The notes: generated by a model from the letters alone, not told the origin. A DNA stretch of 18,416 bases from an uncultured Clostridia bacterium (GCA_944388825.1 CALXKG010000128.1:1-18416); one strand, 5' to 3'; positions 1 through 7,320 are shown, counted from the stretch's first letter. Translations and numbers: made by a program.

Positions 1-1098
1 GTTTACATTCCCGCCGCAGTCGGGCGCGCCCTCCATCGCGCCGTAAAAGAGCGCGTCCAGCACCTGCGGCAGCGTGCAGGCAAAGCCCATCGCCTGGGCG
101 AACCCCTGCAGCATCCCCGCCCAGGCGTCGATATCGGAGGTGCAGTTGTTGCAGTGGACCATCGCCACCGGCCGCCCGTCCGGGGTCGTGACCAGGTCGA
201 TCTCGGGATAGACCTTCGAGAGCGGCTTTTCCAGCACCACCATCGAGAAGATGCTGGTCCCCGCCGAGACGTTGCCGGTGCGCGGGCCGACCGCGTTGGT
301 TGCGGCCATGCCGGTGCCGGCGTCCCCTTCGGGCGGGCAGAGGGGGATGCCGGGGGCCAGGTCCCCTTCCGGGTCTAGCAGCTGCGCGCCCTTTTCGGTC
401 AGCGTCCCGGCGTCCGCCCCGGCGGGCAGCACTTCCGGCAGGATCTCCCGCAGCTTCCAGGGGTACCCTTTATCCGCCGCCAGCCGGTCGAACTTTTCCA
501 GCATCCCGGCGTCGTAATCGCCCGTCCCGCTGTCGATCGGGAACATCCCGGACGCTTCCCCGACCCCCAGCACCTTTTTCCCGGTGAGGCTCCAGTGGAC
601 GTACCCCGCCAGCGTCGTCAGGCAGGCGATGTCCTTTACATGGCACTCGCCGTTTAATGCCGCCTGCCAGAGGTGGGCGACGCTCCAGCGCTGGGGGATG
701 TTGAACCGGAAGAGGGCGGTCAGTTCCCGCGCCGCCTGTTCGGTGGTGGTGTTGCGCCAGGTGCGGAAGGGGGCCCGCTGCCGCCCGTCCCGGTCAAACG
801 GCAGGTAGCCGTGCATCATCGCCGACACGCCCAGGGCCGAGAGGCGGGAGAGGGTGACGCCGTACTTTTCCCTTACCTCTTTTTTCAGCTTGCGGTAGCT
901 GTCCTGCACCCCCGCCCAGACGTCGTCCAGGTGGTAGGTCCAGACCCCGTCTTCCAGCCGGTTTTCCCAGGTGTGGCTGCCGGAAGCGAGGGGGGAGAAG
1001 CCGGGGCCGATCAGGACGGCCTTGATGCGGGTGGAGCCCAGTTCCAGCCCCAGGGCGGTGTTCCCGTCCCGGATGGCGATAGCCTCTTTTGTCAGCAT
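1..1098 (-). CDS. FGGY-family carbohydrate (probably pentulose) kinase, C-terminus cut off by window edge
   Basis: An open frame of 366 codons runs from an ATG at 1098 off the left edge without a stop. ATG is preceded by AGGAGT six bases upstream. The N-terminus has the phosphate-binding strand of the FGGY/actin-like ATPase fold (GLELGSTRIKAVLI, about residues 17-30), followed by a sugar-binding stretch with SAMMHGYLPFD and RTWRN, and a second nucleotide loop GNVSAGTSIF ending at residue 284. The visible end, with a DCGG motif, resembles the subgroup annotated as xylulokinase or L-ribulokinase in Bacteroidetes and Clostridia. FGGY kinases phosphorylate a sugar at the expense of ATP in the cytoplasm and are usually about 500-540 residues, so roughly a third is missing. 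The exact sugar cannot be told. The gene lies 45 bases after the ispH-rpsA terminator, in the same direction. Confidence 0.85.
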   Translation of the reverse strand, partial: MLTKEAIAIRDGNTALGLELGSTRIKAVLIGPGFSPLASGSHTWENRLEDGVWTYHLDDVWAGVQDSYRKLKKEVREKYGVTLSRLSALGVSAMMHGYLPFDRDGRQRAPFRTWRNTTTEQAARELTALFRFNIPQRWSVAHLWQAALNGECHVKDIACLTTLAGYVHWSLTGKKVLGVGEASGMFPIDSGTGDYDAGMLEKFDRLAADKGYPWKLREILPEVLPAGADAGTLTEKGAQLLDPEGDLAPGIPLCPPEGDAGTGMAATNAVGPRTGNVSAGTSIFSMVVLEKPLSKVYPEIDLVTTPDGRPVAMVHCNNCTSDIDAWAGMLQGFAQAMGFACTLPQVLDALFYGAMEGAPDCGGNVN

Positions 1099-1117
1099 AG
1101 CGATACTCCTTTCATAT

Positions 1118-1131
1118 TGTGCACGCGCACA
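1118..1131. promoter_or_regulatory. Inverted repeat upstream of the sugar kinase, candidate operator
   Basis: TGTGC-ACGC-GCACA is a perfect 5+5 inverted repeat centred about 26 bases before the kinase ATG and just upstream of its Shine-Dalgarno. It is flanked by ATAT on the left and TATT on the right. Its place fits an operator for a sugar-responsive LacI- or GntR-type repressor, but no regulator is in view and no clear -10/-35 pair accompanies it. Function is inferred from position only. Confidence 0.35.
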
Positions 1132-1143
1132 TATTCCGATGGC

Positions 1144-1174
1144 AAAACGGTGCAGGGGGTTCCTGCACCGTTTT
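1144..1174 (-). terminator. Intrinsic terminator of the cmk-plsC-ispH/rpsA operon
   Basis: A perfect 13-bp inverted repeat (AAAACGGTGCAGG / CCTGCACCGTTTT) with a 5-base loop begins 20 bases past the rpsA stop. Read on the minus strand, the stem ends in TTTT. The A/T run on each side makes it potentially bidirectional, but no plus-strand gene ends here. Confidence 0.85.
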
Positions 1175-1193
1175 AAACAGATGGGAAGGACGA

Positions 1194-3119
1194 TTATTCG
1201 TCGTCCGCCGCGTTCAGGGTAGCGCGGATCGAGAGGGAGACTTTCTTCTTCTCGTAGTCGATGTCGATGATCATCGCGTCGACCACATCGCCGACAGCCA
1301 GCTTGTCCGAGACCTTCGCGATCCGTTCGTTGGCGATCTGGCTGATGTGGATCAGGCCGTCGACGCCGGGGATGATCTGCGCAAACGCGCCGAAGGTGGT
1401 GATCGAAACGATCTTGACCGGGCAGATGGTGTTGACCGGGTAATCGCGCTTGAAGATTTCCCAGGGGTTATCCTCTTCCTTCTTGTAGCCCAGGGAGATC
1501 TTCTTCTTGTCGTAGTCGATGTCCTTGATGTAGACTTCGACGGTATCGCCCACATGGACGACCTCTTCGGGGCTCTTGATGCGGGTCCAGGAGAGCTCGG
1601 TGATGTGGATCATCCCGTCTACGCCGCCCAGGTCGACAAACGCGCCGTAAGAGGTGATGGACTTGACCTCGCCGGTGTAGACTTTGCCGATCTCGACATT
1701 TGCCCAGAACTCTTCCTGTTTGGCCTTGCGGGCTTCCTGGAGGACGGCCTTGACCGAGCCGACCGCGCGGCGGCGGCGGTCGTTGACCTCGATGACCTTA
1801 AACTGGACTTCCTTGTTCAGCAGGACGGAGAGGTCCTCCATCCGGCGGTCGGAAGCGAGGGAAGCGGGGACAAAGACCTTGAGGCCGTTGAAGTTGACCA
1901 GGATACCGCCCTTGATGACGTCGGTGACGGTGCCGGTCAGGACGGCGCCCTCTTCGTAGGCTTTGCAGACGGCGTTGTAGTTGGCCTCCGCGTCCAGGCG
2001 TTTCTTGGACAGGGTGACAACGCCTTCCTGATCGTTGACCTTGACGACGACGAGGTCGATCTCATCGCCGACATGGAAGCTCTCAGGGGTCAGCTCGCCG
2101 TGTTCGGACAGTTCAGAAGCAGGAACGATGCCGGTCTGTTTGGCGCCGACATCTACGTGGATCTCGTTAGGCGTAATATTGGAGACGATGCCCTTTACCC
2201 TTTTCCCGTTATATAATTTTTCAGTCTGCGACTGTTCGAAGAGCTCCGCAAACGAAAGCTCTTCTTCCTGATTTTCCAGAATTTCACTCATGGTTGTTAA
2301 AACCTCCTTGATTATATCAGCCGGGGTAGAAGCACCGGCAGTAACGCCAATATTATTATGGCGTAAAATCTGACTTTTGTCAAGTTCTGATTTCGATTCC
2401 ACGGCCGCTGTTTCGCAGTTTTTGGCACATATTTCGTAAAGTTTTTGTGTATTGGAGCTTTCGCGGCCGCCGATGACGATCATCAGGTCAGATTTTTCGG
2501 ACAGTAAAGCGGCTTCCTGCTGCCGCTTATACGTCGCATTACATATTGTATCAAACTTTTCGGCGTTTGTATAGCCGTTTTCGATAATTTCCTGTAAATT
2601 TTTCCATAAAGGGACGCTGAAGGTGGTCTGCTGGACGACGGCGGCGGGTTTCCCCGTCTTTTTGAGGGCTTCCAGGATGGGTTTCAGCTCCTTTTCATCC
2701 CGGAAGACGTGGACCTCGCCCTTTGCGTGCCCGACGATCCCCTGTACTTCCGGGTGTCCGGGGTCGCCGGCCACCAGCAGCACCTTCCCGGCCCCGGTCG
2801 CCTCCCTGGCGATCCGGTGGATGCGGGCGACGTTGGGGCAGGTGCAGTCGGCGACCTGCCGCCCACTGAGCGCCGCGTACACGTCCGCCCCGACCCCGTG
2901 GGAGCGGATGATGACCGTCTGCCCTTCTTTTGTCTCTTCGGGGCTGTCCACGCTCGGCACCCCCAGGGCGGAGAGCCGGGAGACGATCTGGGGGTTGTGG
3001 ATGATCGGCCCCAGCGTCACCGCGTCCGCCCCCGACGCGGCCACCTCGAAGGCCTTTTCGACCGCCCGGCGGACGCCGTAGCAGAACCCGGCGGTCCGGG
3101 CAAGGGTGATCTTAGCCAT
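1194..3119 (-). CDS. ispH-rpsA: Bifunctional 4-hydroxy-3-methylbut-2-enyl diphosphate reductase / 30S ribosomal protein S1
   Basis: This 641-residue fusion has IspH at residues 1-275 and four S1 RNA-binding repeats at about 304-372, 391-455, 477-545 and 562-632. IspH makes IPP and DMAPP, the last step of the MEP isoprenoid pathway. Its three [4Fe-4S] cysteines are present: C13 in GFCYGVRRAV, C94 in CTCPNV and C193 in TICNATYKRQ. Also seen are H41, H74 (RSHG), H122/E124 (GHPEV) and the SSNT substrate motif at 221-224. S1 brings mRNA to the 30S subunit; here it has four repeats where proteobacterial S1 has six. This fusion is known from Clostridia. GGAGGA lies five bases before the ATG, which overlaps the plsC end by 8 bases. 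An AT-rich interior holds an internal promoter and start for S1 alone (see separate entries). Confidence 0.96.
   Translation of the reverse strand: MAKITLARTAGFCYGVRRAVEKAFEVAASGADAVTLGPIIHNPQIVSRLSALGVPSVDSPEETKEGQTVIIRSHGVGADVYAALSGRQVADCTCPNVARIHRIAREATGAGKVLLVAGDPGHPEVQGIVGHAKGEVHVFRDEKELKPILEALKKTGKPAAVVQQTTFSVPLWKNLQEIIENGYTNAEKFDTICNATYKRQQEAALLSEKSDLMIVIGGRESSNTQKLYEICAKNCETAAVESKSELDKSQILRHNNIGVTAGASTPADIIKEVLTTMSEILENQEEELSFAELFEQSQTEKLYNGKRVKGIVSNITPNEIHVDVGAKQTGIVPASELSEHGELTPESFHVGDEIDLVVVKVNDQEGVVTLSKKRLDAEANYNAVCKAYEEGAVLTGTVTDVIKGGILVNFNGLKVFVPASLASDRRMEDLSVLLNKEVQFKVIEVNDRRRRAVGSVKAVLQEARKAKQEEFWANVEIGKVYTGEVKSITSYGAFVDLGGVDGMIHITELSWTRIKSPEEVVHVGDTVEVYIKDIDYDKKKISLGYKKEEDNPWEIFKRDYPVNTICPVKIVSITTFGAFAQIIPGVDGLIHISQIANERIAKVSDKLAVGDVVDAMIIDIDYEKKKVSLSIRATLNAADDE
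2289..2309 (-). promoter_or_regulatory. Internal Shine-Dalgarno and ATG for a stand-alone ribosomal protein S1
   Basis: Within the fusion frame, AAGGAGG (2303-2309) stands 11 bases before an in-frame ATG at 2291 (codon 277), exactly at the join of the IspH and S1 parts. Starting here would give a 365-residue protein (MSEILENQEEELSF...) with all four S1 repeats, much like free-standing clostridial S1. The spacing is a little long but the match to the anti-Shine-Dalgarno is near complete. Use of this start is inferred. Confidence 0.55.
2355..2383 (-). promoter_or_regulatory. Sigma-A-type promoter inside ispH, upstream of the S1 part
   Basis: On the minus strand, TTGACA (2378-2383), 17 bases, then CATAAT (2355-2360) give a consensus -35 and a 5/6 -10. 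Predicted start of transcription is near 2348, some 57 bases before the internal S1 ATG at 2291. A second, weaker pair lies upstream (TTGATA 2549-2554, 17 bases, TATAAG 2526-2531). Both fall in an AT-rich patch that differs from the rest of the gene. Confidence 0.5.
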
Positions 3120-3708
3120 CGGTTTCCTCCATCAGGCCGGCCAGCGTGCGGGTAAGCAGCTTGTTCGCCGCCCGGATCTGGGAGGGGGAGCGGCCGTTTA
3201 ACCCCAGCTCCTCATGGGAGATAAATTTCCCGTACCGGATGGTGACGGGGGTGCGCAGGATTTTTTTCGTCCCCTTTTGGATGATGCAGGGCTGCATCCC
3301 CCCGCCCGTCTCGGCCGCGATGACGACGGCGCCGGATTTGAGCTTCTGCAGCTTCCCGTCGGGGCTCCGGTGCCCTTCGGGGAAGATCGCGACGACCTTC
3401 CCCGCCTTCACCAGCCCGACCGCCTTTTCGACGGCGGCGGTGTCCCCTTTGCCGCGGCTGACGGGGAAGGCCCCCAGCCCGCGGATGATGAGGGAGACAA
3501 AGGGGTTGCGGAACAGCTCCTCCTTCGCCATGAAAAAGCATTGGGGCTTGACCTTGACGGCGATGAAGATCGGGTCGAAGTTGGAGATATGGTTGGAGAC
3601 GAGGATAAACCCCTTGTCCCGCGGCACGTTTTCCAGTCCCTCGAACCGGGGCTTGTAGAGGATCAGCAGGACGATATAGACGACCGCCCGCGCAATATAG
3701 TAAAACAT
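3112..3708 (-). CDS. plsC: 1-acyl-sn-glycerol-3-phosphate acyltransferase
   Basis: The 198-residue product has the PlsC acyltransferase motifs: NHxxxxD at N39-H40-D45 (SNHISNFD) and FPEGHRS at 109-115. It begins with a hydrophobic stretch at residues 5-18 that would anchor it to the membrane. The family moves an acyl chain to lysophosphatidic acid to give phosphatidic acid in phospholipid synthesis. The frame opens further upstream, but the ATG at 3708 is chosen because GGAGG lies seven bases before it; this puts the start right after the cmk stop. The end overlaps ispH by 8 bases, so translation of the three genes is likely coupled. The order cmk-plsC-ispH/rpsA is common in Clostridia. The 1-acyl substrate is inferred from the family. 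Confidence 0.92.
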   Translation of the reverse strand: MFYYIARAVVYIVLLILYKPRFEGLENVPRDKGFILVSNHISNFDPIFIAVKVKPQCFFMAKEELFRNPFVSLIIRGLGAFPVSRGKGDTAAVEKAVGLVKAGKVVAIFPEGHRSPDGKLQKLKSGAVVIAAETGGGMQPCIIQKGTKKILRTPVTIRYGKFISHEELGLNGRSPSQIRAANKLLTRTLAGLMEETDG

Positions 3709-3710
3709 TT

Positions 3711-4385
3711 TCACCCCTCCTGTCCGCACCGGGCGAGGACGATCGCTTTGACCGCCTCTTCCGACTCTGCAAGCGTCATCTCCGAAGTGTCCAGCTCCAC
3801 CGCGTCCGCCGCCTGTTTAAGCGGCGCGGCCGCCCGGTGGGAGTCGTCGTAGTCCCGCTTGACGACATCCTGCAAAACAGTCTCGAAGCTGGTCTCGATC
3901 CCTTTTTCGATATACTCCTTATACCGCCGTTCCGCCCGCTTTTCCGCCGAGGCGGTGAGGAAGATTTTGACCTGCGCATCCGGCAGGACGACGGTGCCGA
4001 TATCCCGCCCGTCCATCAGGACGTTGTGCTCCCGCGCCAGCGCCCGCTGTGTCTCCAGCAGGAAGGCCCGGACTTCCGGATGGGCGGAGACGGCGGAGGA
4101 AGCCCTTGAGACTTCCGGCGTCCGGATGGCTTCCGAGACGTCTTCCCCGTTTAAGAAGACCCGCTGCACCCCCTCCACATGCCGGAGGGAAAGGGTAAGC
4201 CCCGGCAGCAGGGCCTTGACCTTTTCCCGGTCGTGGGGGTCGGCCCCGCTGCGGAGGGCGTACAGCCCGACCGACCGGTAGAGGGCGCCGGTGTCGATGT
4301 AGAGGTAGCCGAGGGCGTTTGCCACGGCCCGCGCGATGGTGCTTTTGCCGGCGCCGGACGGGCCGTCGATGGCGACTGCGATCAT
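3711..4385 (-). CDS. cmk: Cytidylate kinase
   Basis: The 224-residue protein starts MIAVAIDGPSGAGKST, with the P-loop at residues 8-16, and holds the MDGRDIGTVVLPDA stretch typical of bacterial CMP kinase, which makes CDP or dCDP from CMP or dCMP and ATP. Length fits the family (220-230). A longer reading from an ATG at 4403 has no ribosome-binding site. The ATG at 4385 has AAAGG ten bases upstream and brings the P-loop to its usual distance from the N-terminus, so it is preferred. It is the first gene of the cmk-plsC-ispH/rpsA cluster. No convincing promoter is visible just upstream, so it may be read in part from the tmcAL transcript. Confidence 0.95.
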   Translation of the reverse strand: MIAVAIDGPSGAGKSTIARAVANALGYLYIDTGALYRSVGLYALRSGADPHDREKVKALLPGLTLSLRHVEGVQRVFLNGEDVSEAIRTPEVSRASSAVSAHPEVRAFLLETQRALAREHNVLMDGRDIGTVVLPDAQVKIFLTASAEKRAERRYKEYIEKGIETSFETVLQDVVKRDYDDSHRAAAPLKQAADAVELDTSEMTLAESEEAVKAIVLARCGQEG

Positions 4386-4633
4386 AAGGACACAACCTTT
4401 CATGGAATAAATGAAAAATGAAGAATGAAAAATGATGGTATCGCTTCGCGATGACCCTGTTTTCAGCGGTTAAACCGGCTGGCCGAAACGCCGGGTCCGG
4501 CGCTGCCGCCCAAATCATGAAAAAACGTGCGGCATCATAAGTTTCGGATCCGGCCCGTTTTCCGTGCTTCCCGATGCGGCGGATGACCGTTTTTAGTAGA
4601 ATCAGACAGGATTAGAGCGTTTTCAGACACACC
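4386..4633. other. Intergenic region between cmk and tmcAL with short simple repeats and a small hairpin
   Basis: No coding frame is supported here. Bases 4407-4436 are AT-rich and built from near-repeats of AATGAAAAATGAAG, followed at once by a small perfect hairpin ATCGC-TTC-GCGAT (4440-4452). Such repeats next to a TCGCTTCGCGA-like hairpin look like a dispersed intergenic element, though only one copy is in view. Further on are a CGCCGG-GT-CCGGCG palindrome (4489-4502) and two same-direction copies of GTTTTCAG (4459-4466 and 4619-4626). No terminator with a U-tract was found, so tmcAL transcription may continue into cmk. Confidence 0.5.
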
Positions 4634-5809
4634 CTAGAGCGGCCGCAGCCGGGGGTATTCGTTTATCCGCGCCGGTTCCGGGCAGCAAAGCCCGAACAGC
4701 CGGGTGGCGTTCAACTCCACCTGCGCGATCTCCGGGAAATCCCGCCGGATGTCCGCCATCGAGGCGTAGAGGGGGAGGGAGCCGTTTTGCCCGATCTCCC
4801 GGAGCAGCTGCTGCCCCGTCCCTTTCCGGCAGGCCAGCACCCGGATATAGGGCGGGAGCCCCGCGGTGAGCGCCTTCCGGTTGTCCAGCATCAGGTTCCA
4901 CAGGATCCGCCGCAGCCGGGAAAGGGTATACCGTTTGGTCTTGACCAGTTCCAGCAGCCCGGATATGGACGCCGCCTCTTCCGCCGCCTTTCGGAAACGG
5001 TTCTCCAGCCCCTCTGCGACGTCGGGGATCTCCCGCAGCGCCTCCGGGGAGCTGGACAGGAGCTTGTAGAGCGCCGCCCGCCCCATCCGTTCGGGATCGG
5101 TCCCGGCTTTGCCTTCCCGGACGGCGTCCGCAAAGAGCGGGTATACTTCCGCCGGGATATAGCGCGCCCAGCCTTCCCCCTCCGCCAGCAGACGCCGGAT
5201 GGCCGACGCGGACGCGGTATCCCCTTCGGGGGATGGGCTGTCGTGCCCCGCCCCCAGCCGCCGGACGGTGAAAAAATGGAGCCCGGTTTTCTGGGCCTGC
5301 ATCGCTTTCAGGTACTCCAGCGCCAGGATGTTGTTCGGCTCCCGCAGCAGGGCGGCCGCCTCCGGCCCCGCAAGCCGCGCCGCCGCCTTTTGCCGGGCGG
5401 CGGCATAGGTCATCCCCTCCGACAGGAAGGCGGGGAGGAGGGGGCTTTGCTCCGCCTGCGGCAGCAGCGCCGCCGCCCGTTGGAGCGCCGGCGCGTCCCC
5501 CGACTCGCTCCCGCAGGAGAGGGCGTCCACCACCCCCGTCCCTGCCAGGACCGCCACCGCCCCGGCGGCGAAACGCTCGGCCGGCGCCGACGCCCAGACG
5601 GCCGGCAGCTCGAGCACCAGGTCGGCCCCCATCCGGACGGCGGCTTCCGCCCGCGCCCATTTGGGGAAGGCGGCGGGACCGCCCCGCTGGACCGCGTGGC
5701 CGCTCATGACGGCGATCACCCGGTCAAACTGTTTTTTTGTCTCCCGCAGCTGGTACAGGTGCCCCCGGTGGAAGGGGTTGTATTCGGCGACGATGCCGGC
5801 AGTGGGCAA
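4634..5809 (-). CDS. tmcAL: tRNA(Met) cytidine acetate ligase (YlbM family)
   Basis: The 391-residue product starts at a TTG (5807-5809) with GGAGG seven bases upstream; the upstream ATG at 5899 has no such site and would add 30 residues outside the fold. The N-terminus reads MPTAGIVAEYNPFHRGH, with the HxGH nucleotidyltransferase signature at residues 14-17, followed by MSGHAVQRGGPA and LVLELPAVWA. A KRYTLSRLRRIL block near residue 290 is typical of the C-terminal half. TmcAL activates acetate with ATP to acetyl-AMP and moves the acetyl group to the wobble cytidine (ac4C34) of elongator tRNA(Met). It stands back to back with ackA; ylbM beside acetate-metabolism genes is a familiar clostridial arrangement. 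Confidence 0.92.
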   Translation of the reverse strand: MPTAGIVAEYNPFHRGHLYQLRETKKQFDRVIAVMSGHAVQRGGPAAFPKWARAEAAVRMGADLVLELPAVWASAPAERFAAGAVAVLAGTGVVDALSCGSESGDAPALQRAAALLPQAEQSPLLPAFLSEGMTYAAARQKAAARLAGPEAAALLREPNNILALEYLKAMQAQKTGLHFFTVRRLGAGHDSPSPEGDTASASAIRRLLAEGEGWARYIPAEVYPLFADAVREGKAGTDPERMGRAALYKLLSSSPEALREIPDVAEGLENRFRKAAEEAASISGLLELVKTKRYTLSRLRRILWNLMLDNRKALTAGLPPYIRVLACRKGTGQQLLREIGQNGSLPLYASMADIRRDFPEIAQVELNATRLFGLCCPEPARINEYPRLRPL

Positions 5810-5916
5810 ATCGGGCCCTCCTTTCGGTTTCCGGGGCGAAAAACGGCAATTTCCCCAGATATTCCCGGGGCGGCACCGCCCTTCGCTATGGAAATTCACA
5901 AATTCCCGCGAAATGC

Positions 5917-5945
5917 TTGAAATTTAACGCTGTATATACTAATAT
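5917..5945 (+). promoter_or_regulatory. Promoter of ackA
   Basis: TTGAAA (5917-5922), 17 bases, then TAATAT (5940-5945). Predicted transcription start near 5952, giving a leader of about 100 bases. A weak inverted repeat CCCGGC/GCCGGG (5997-6023) with a T-rich loop lies in the leader; no role can be given to it. Confidence 0.7.
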
Positions 5946-5969
5946 ATAGGTATAAGCGCCCAAAGTCAA
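5941..5969 (-). promoter_or_regulatory. Promoter of tmcAL
   Basis: On the minus strand, TTGACT (5964-5969), 17 bases, then TATATT (5941-5946). Predicted transcription start near 5935 leaves a leader of about 125 bases before the TTG start. The -10 overlaps the -10 of the plus-strand ackA promoter base for base. Confidence 0.7.
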
Positions 5970-6053
5970 GAGCAACACGGACATTTGGGACAGATGCCCG
6001 GCTTTTTTCTTTTTGCAGCCGGGGCGGTTAATAGAAAGGAATGGTATCATCGT

Positions 6054-7265
6054 ATGAAAATCCTGGTTATCAACGCGGGCAGCTCCTCTTTGAAATATCA
6101 GCTGATCAACATGGATAACGACGAGGTCATGGCCAAGGGCAACTGTGAGCGGATCGGCATCGACGGCCGGATCACCCACAAGACGGCTTCCGGCTATTCG
6201 GTCACCGAGGACTGCGCCTTCCCGACCCACACCGAGGCGTTCGAGGCGGTCGTCGCCAAGCTGACCGAGGGCGAGGGCAAGGTCGTCTCCGACATTTCCG
6301 AGATCGCCGCCGTCGGCCACCGGATCGTCCAGGGCGGCGCGATCTTCAGCCAGTCGGTCCTGGTCACCGATAAAGTTATCGACCAGATCGAGGGCCTGGC
6401 CCCCCTGGCCCCCGTCCACAACCTGGGCGCCGCCCGGGCGCTGCGCGCCTGCCGCGAGGTCTTCGGCCCTGGCGTCCCGATGGTCACCGTTTTCGACACC
6501 GCCTTCCACAAGACGATGCCCCCCAAAGCGTATATGTACGGCCTGCGGTATGAGGACTATGAGCAGTACTCGATCCGCAAATACGGCTTCCACGGCACCT
6601 CCCACCGGTTTGTATCGGCCGACTTCGCCCGCCGGATCGGCAAACCGCTTTCTGAACTGAAGCTGGTCACCTGCCACCTCGGCAACGGCTCCTCCATCAC
6701 CGCGATCGACTGCGGCAAATCGGTCGACACGACGATGGGCTTTACCCCCCTCGACGGCGTCATCATGGGCACCCGCTGCGGCGCGATCGACCCCTCCGCC
6801 GTCCTGTTCCTGATGCAGCAGACCGGCATGGACGCGGCGGAAATGTCCGAATACCTCAATAAGAAGTGCGGCTTCCTGGGCCTCTCCGGCAGGAGCTCCG
6901 ACAACCGCGACATCGAAGCGGGGATGAAGGAAGGGGACGCCCGCTGCGAGCTGGTCACCGATATGCTCGCTTACCAGATCAAGAAGCAGATCGGCGCCTA
7001 CGCCGCCGCGATGAACGGGCTGGACGCGGTCGTCTTCACCGGCGGCATCGGCGAGAACGCGATCTCGATCCGCGGCCGCGCCTGCGAAGGGCTGGACAAT
7101 ATCCTCGGCCTTAAGGTCGACCCCGCGCTGAACGAAAAGCTCAACCACGGCGAGGGCCGCATCTCCGCCCCCGACTCCAAGGTCGAGGTCTGGATCGTCC
7201 CCACCAACGAGGAACTGCTGATCGCGATGGATACGATGGAGATCGTCTCCGGCATGGAAAAATAA
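6054..7265 (+). CDS. ackA: Acetate kinase
   Basis: The 403-residue protein has the full acetate kinase signature set: MKILVINAGSSSLKYQL (N7 and the phosphate loop), YGFHGTSHR, HLGNGSSITAI, GFTPLDGVIMGTRCG and TGGIGENA. It interconverts acetyl phosphate plus ADP with acetate plus ATP, the substrate-level phosphorylation step of fermentative acetate production. The frame opens at 5985, but the ATG at 6054 matches the family N-terminus; AGGA lies about 13 bases before it, a somewhat long spacing. Codons are strongly C-ending, as expected for a highly expressed gene. The usual partner pta is not next to it in this window; tmcAL, an acetate user, is divergent. Confidence 0.97.
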   Translation: MKILVINAGSSSLKYQLINMDNDEVMAKGNCERIGIDGRITHKTASGYSVTEDCAFPTHTEAFEAVVAKLTEGEGKVVSDISEIAAVGHRIVQGGAIFSQSVLVTDKVIDQIEGLAPLAPVHNLGAARALRACREVFGPGVPMVTVFDTAFHKTMPPKAYMYGLRYEDYEQYSIRKYGFHGTSHRFVSADFARRIGKPLSELKLVTCHLGNGSSITAIDCGKSVDTTMGFTPLDGVIMGTRCGAIDPSAVLFLMQQTGMDAAEMSEYLNKKCGFLGLSGRSSDNRDIEAGMKEGDARCELVTDMLAYQIKKQIGAYAAAMNGLDAVVFTGGIGENAISIRGRACEGLDNILGLKVDPALNEKLNHGEGRISAPDSKVEVWIVPTNEELLIAMDTMEIVSGMEK

Positions 7266-7277
7266 TATTCTGGAAAC

Positions 7278-7320
7278 GGCAAAGCCGGCGCAGATGTCTG
7301 CGCCGGCTTTGCCATATTTT
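7278..7320 (+). terminator. Intrinsic terminator of ackA
   Basis: A perfect 17-bp inverted repeat (GGCAAAGCCGGCGCAGA and its complement, 7278-7313) starts 12 bases past the ackA stop and is followed by ATATTTT. It separates ackA from the cas operon. Confidence 0.92.

Noticed and set aside
1119..2216. 365-residue plus-strand frame opposite the S1 part
   Set aside because: The run of VDVDD-like segments mirrors the repeated S1 domains on the other strand; it has no ribosome-binding site and crosses the terminator.
4489..4502. CGCCGG-GT-CCGGCG palindrome as a terminator
   Set aside because: The loop is too small as drawn and no U-tract follows on either strand; such short GC palindromes are common by chance in this DNA.
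4787..5920. 377-residue plus-strand frame opposite tmcAL
   Set aside because: Proline- and arginine-rich shadow frame in GC-rich DNA; the minus-strand TmcAL has the HxGH signature and a supported start.
5997..6023. CCCGGC/GCCGGG stem in the ackA leader as an attenuator or riboswitch
   Set aside because: Six base pairs with a 15-base loop and the T-run in the loop rather than after the stem. Too weak to call.
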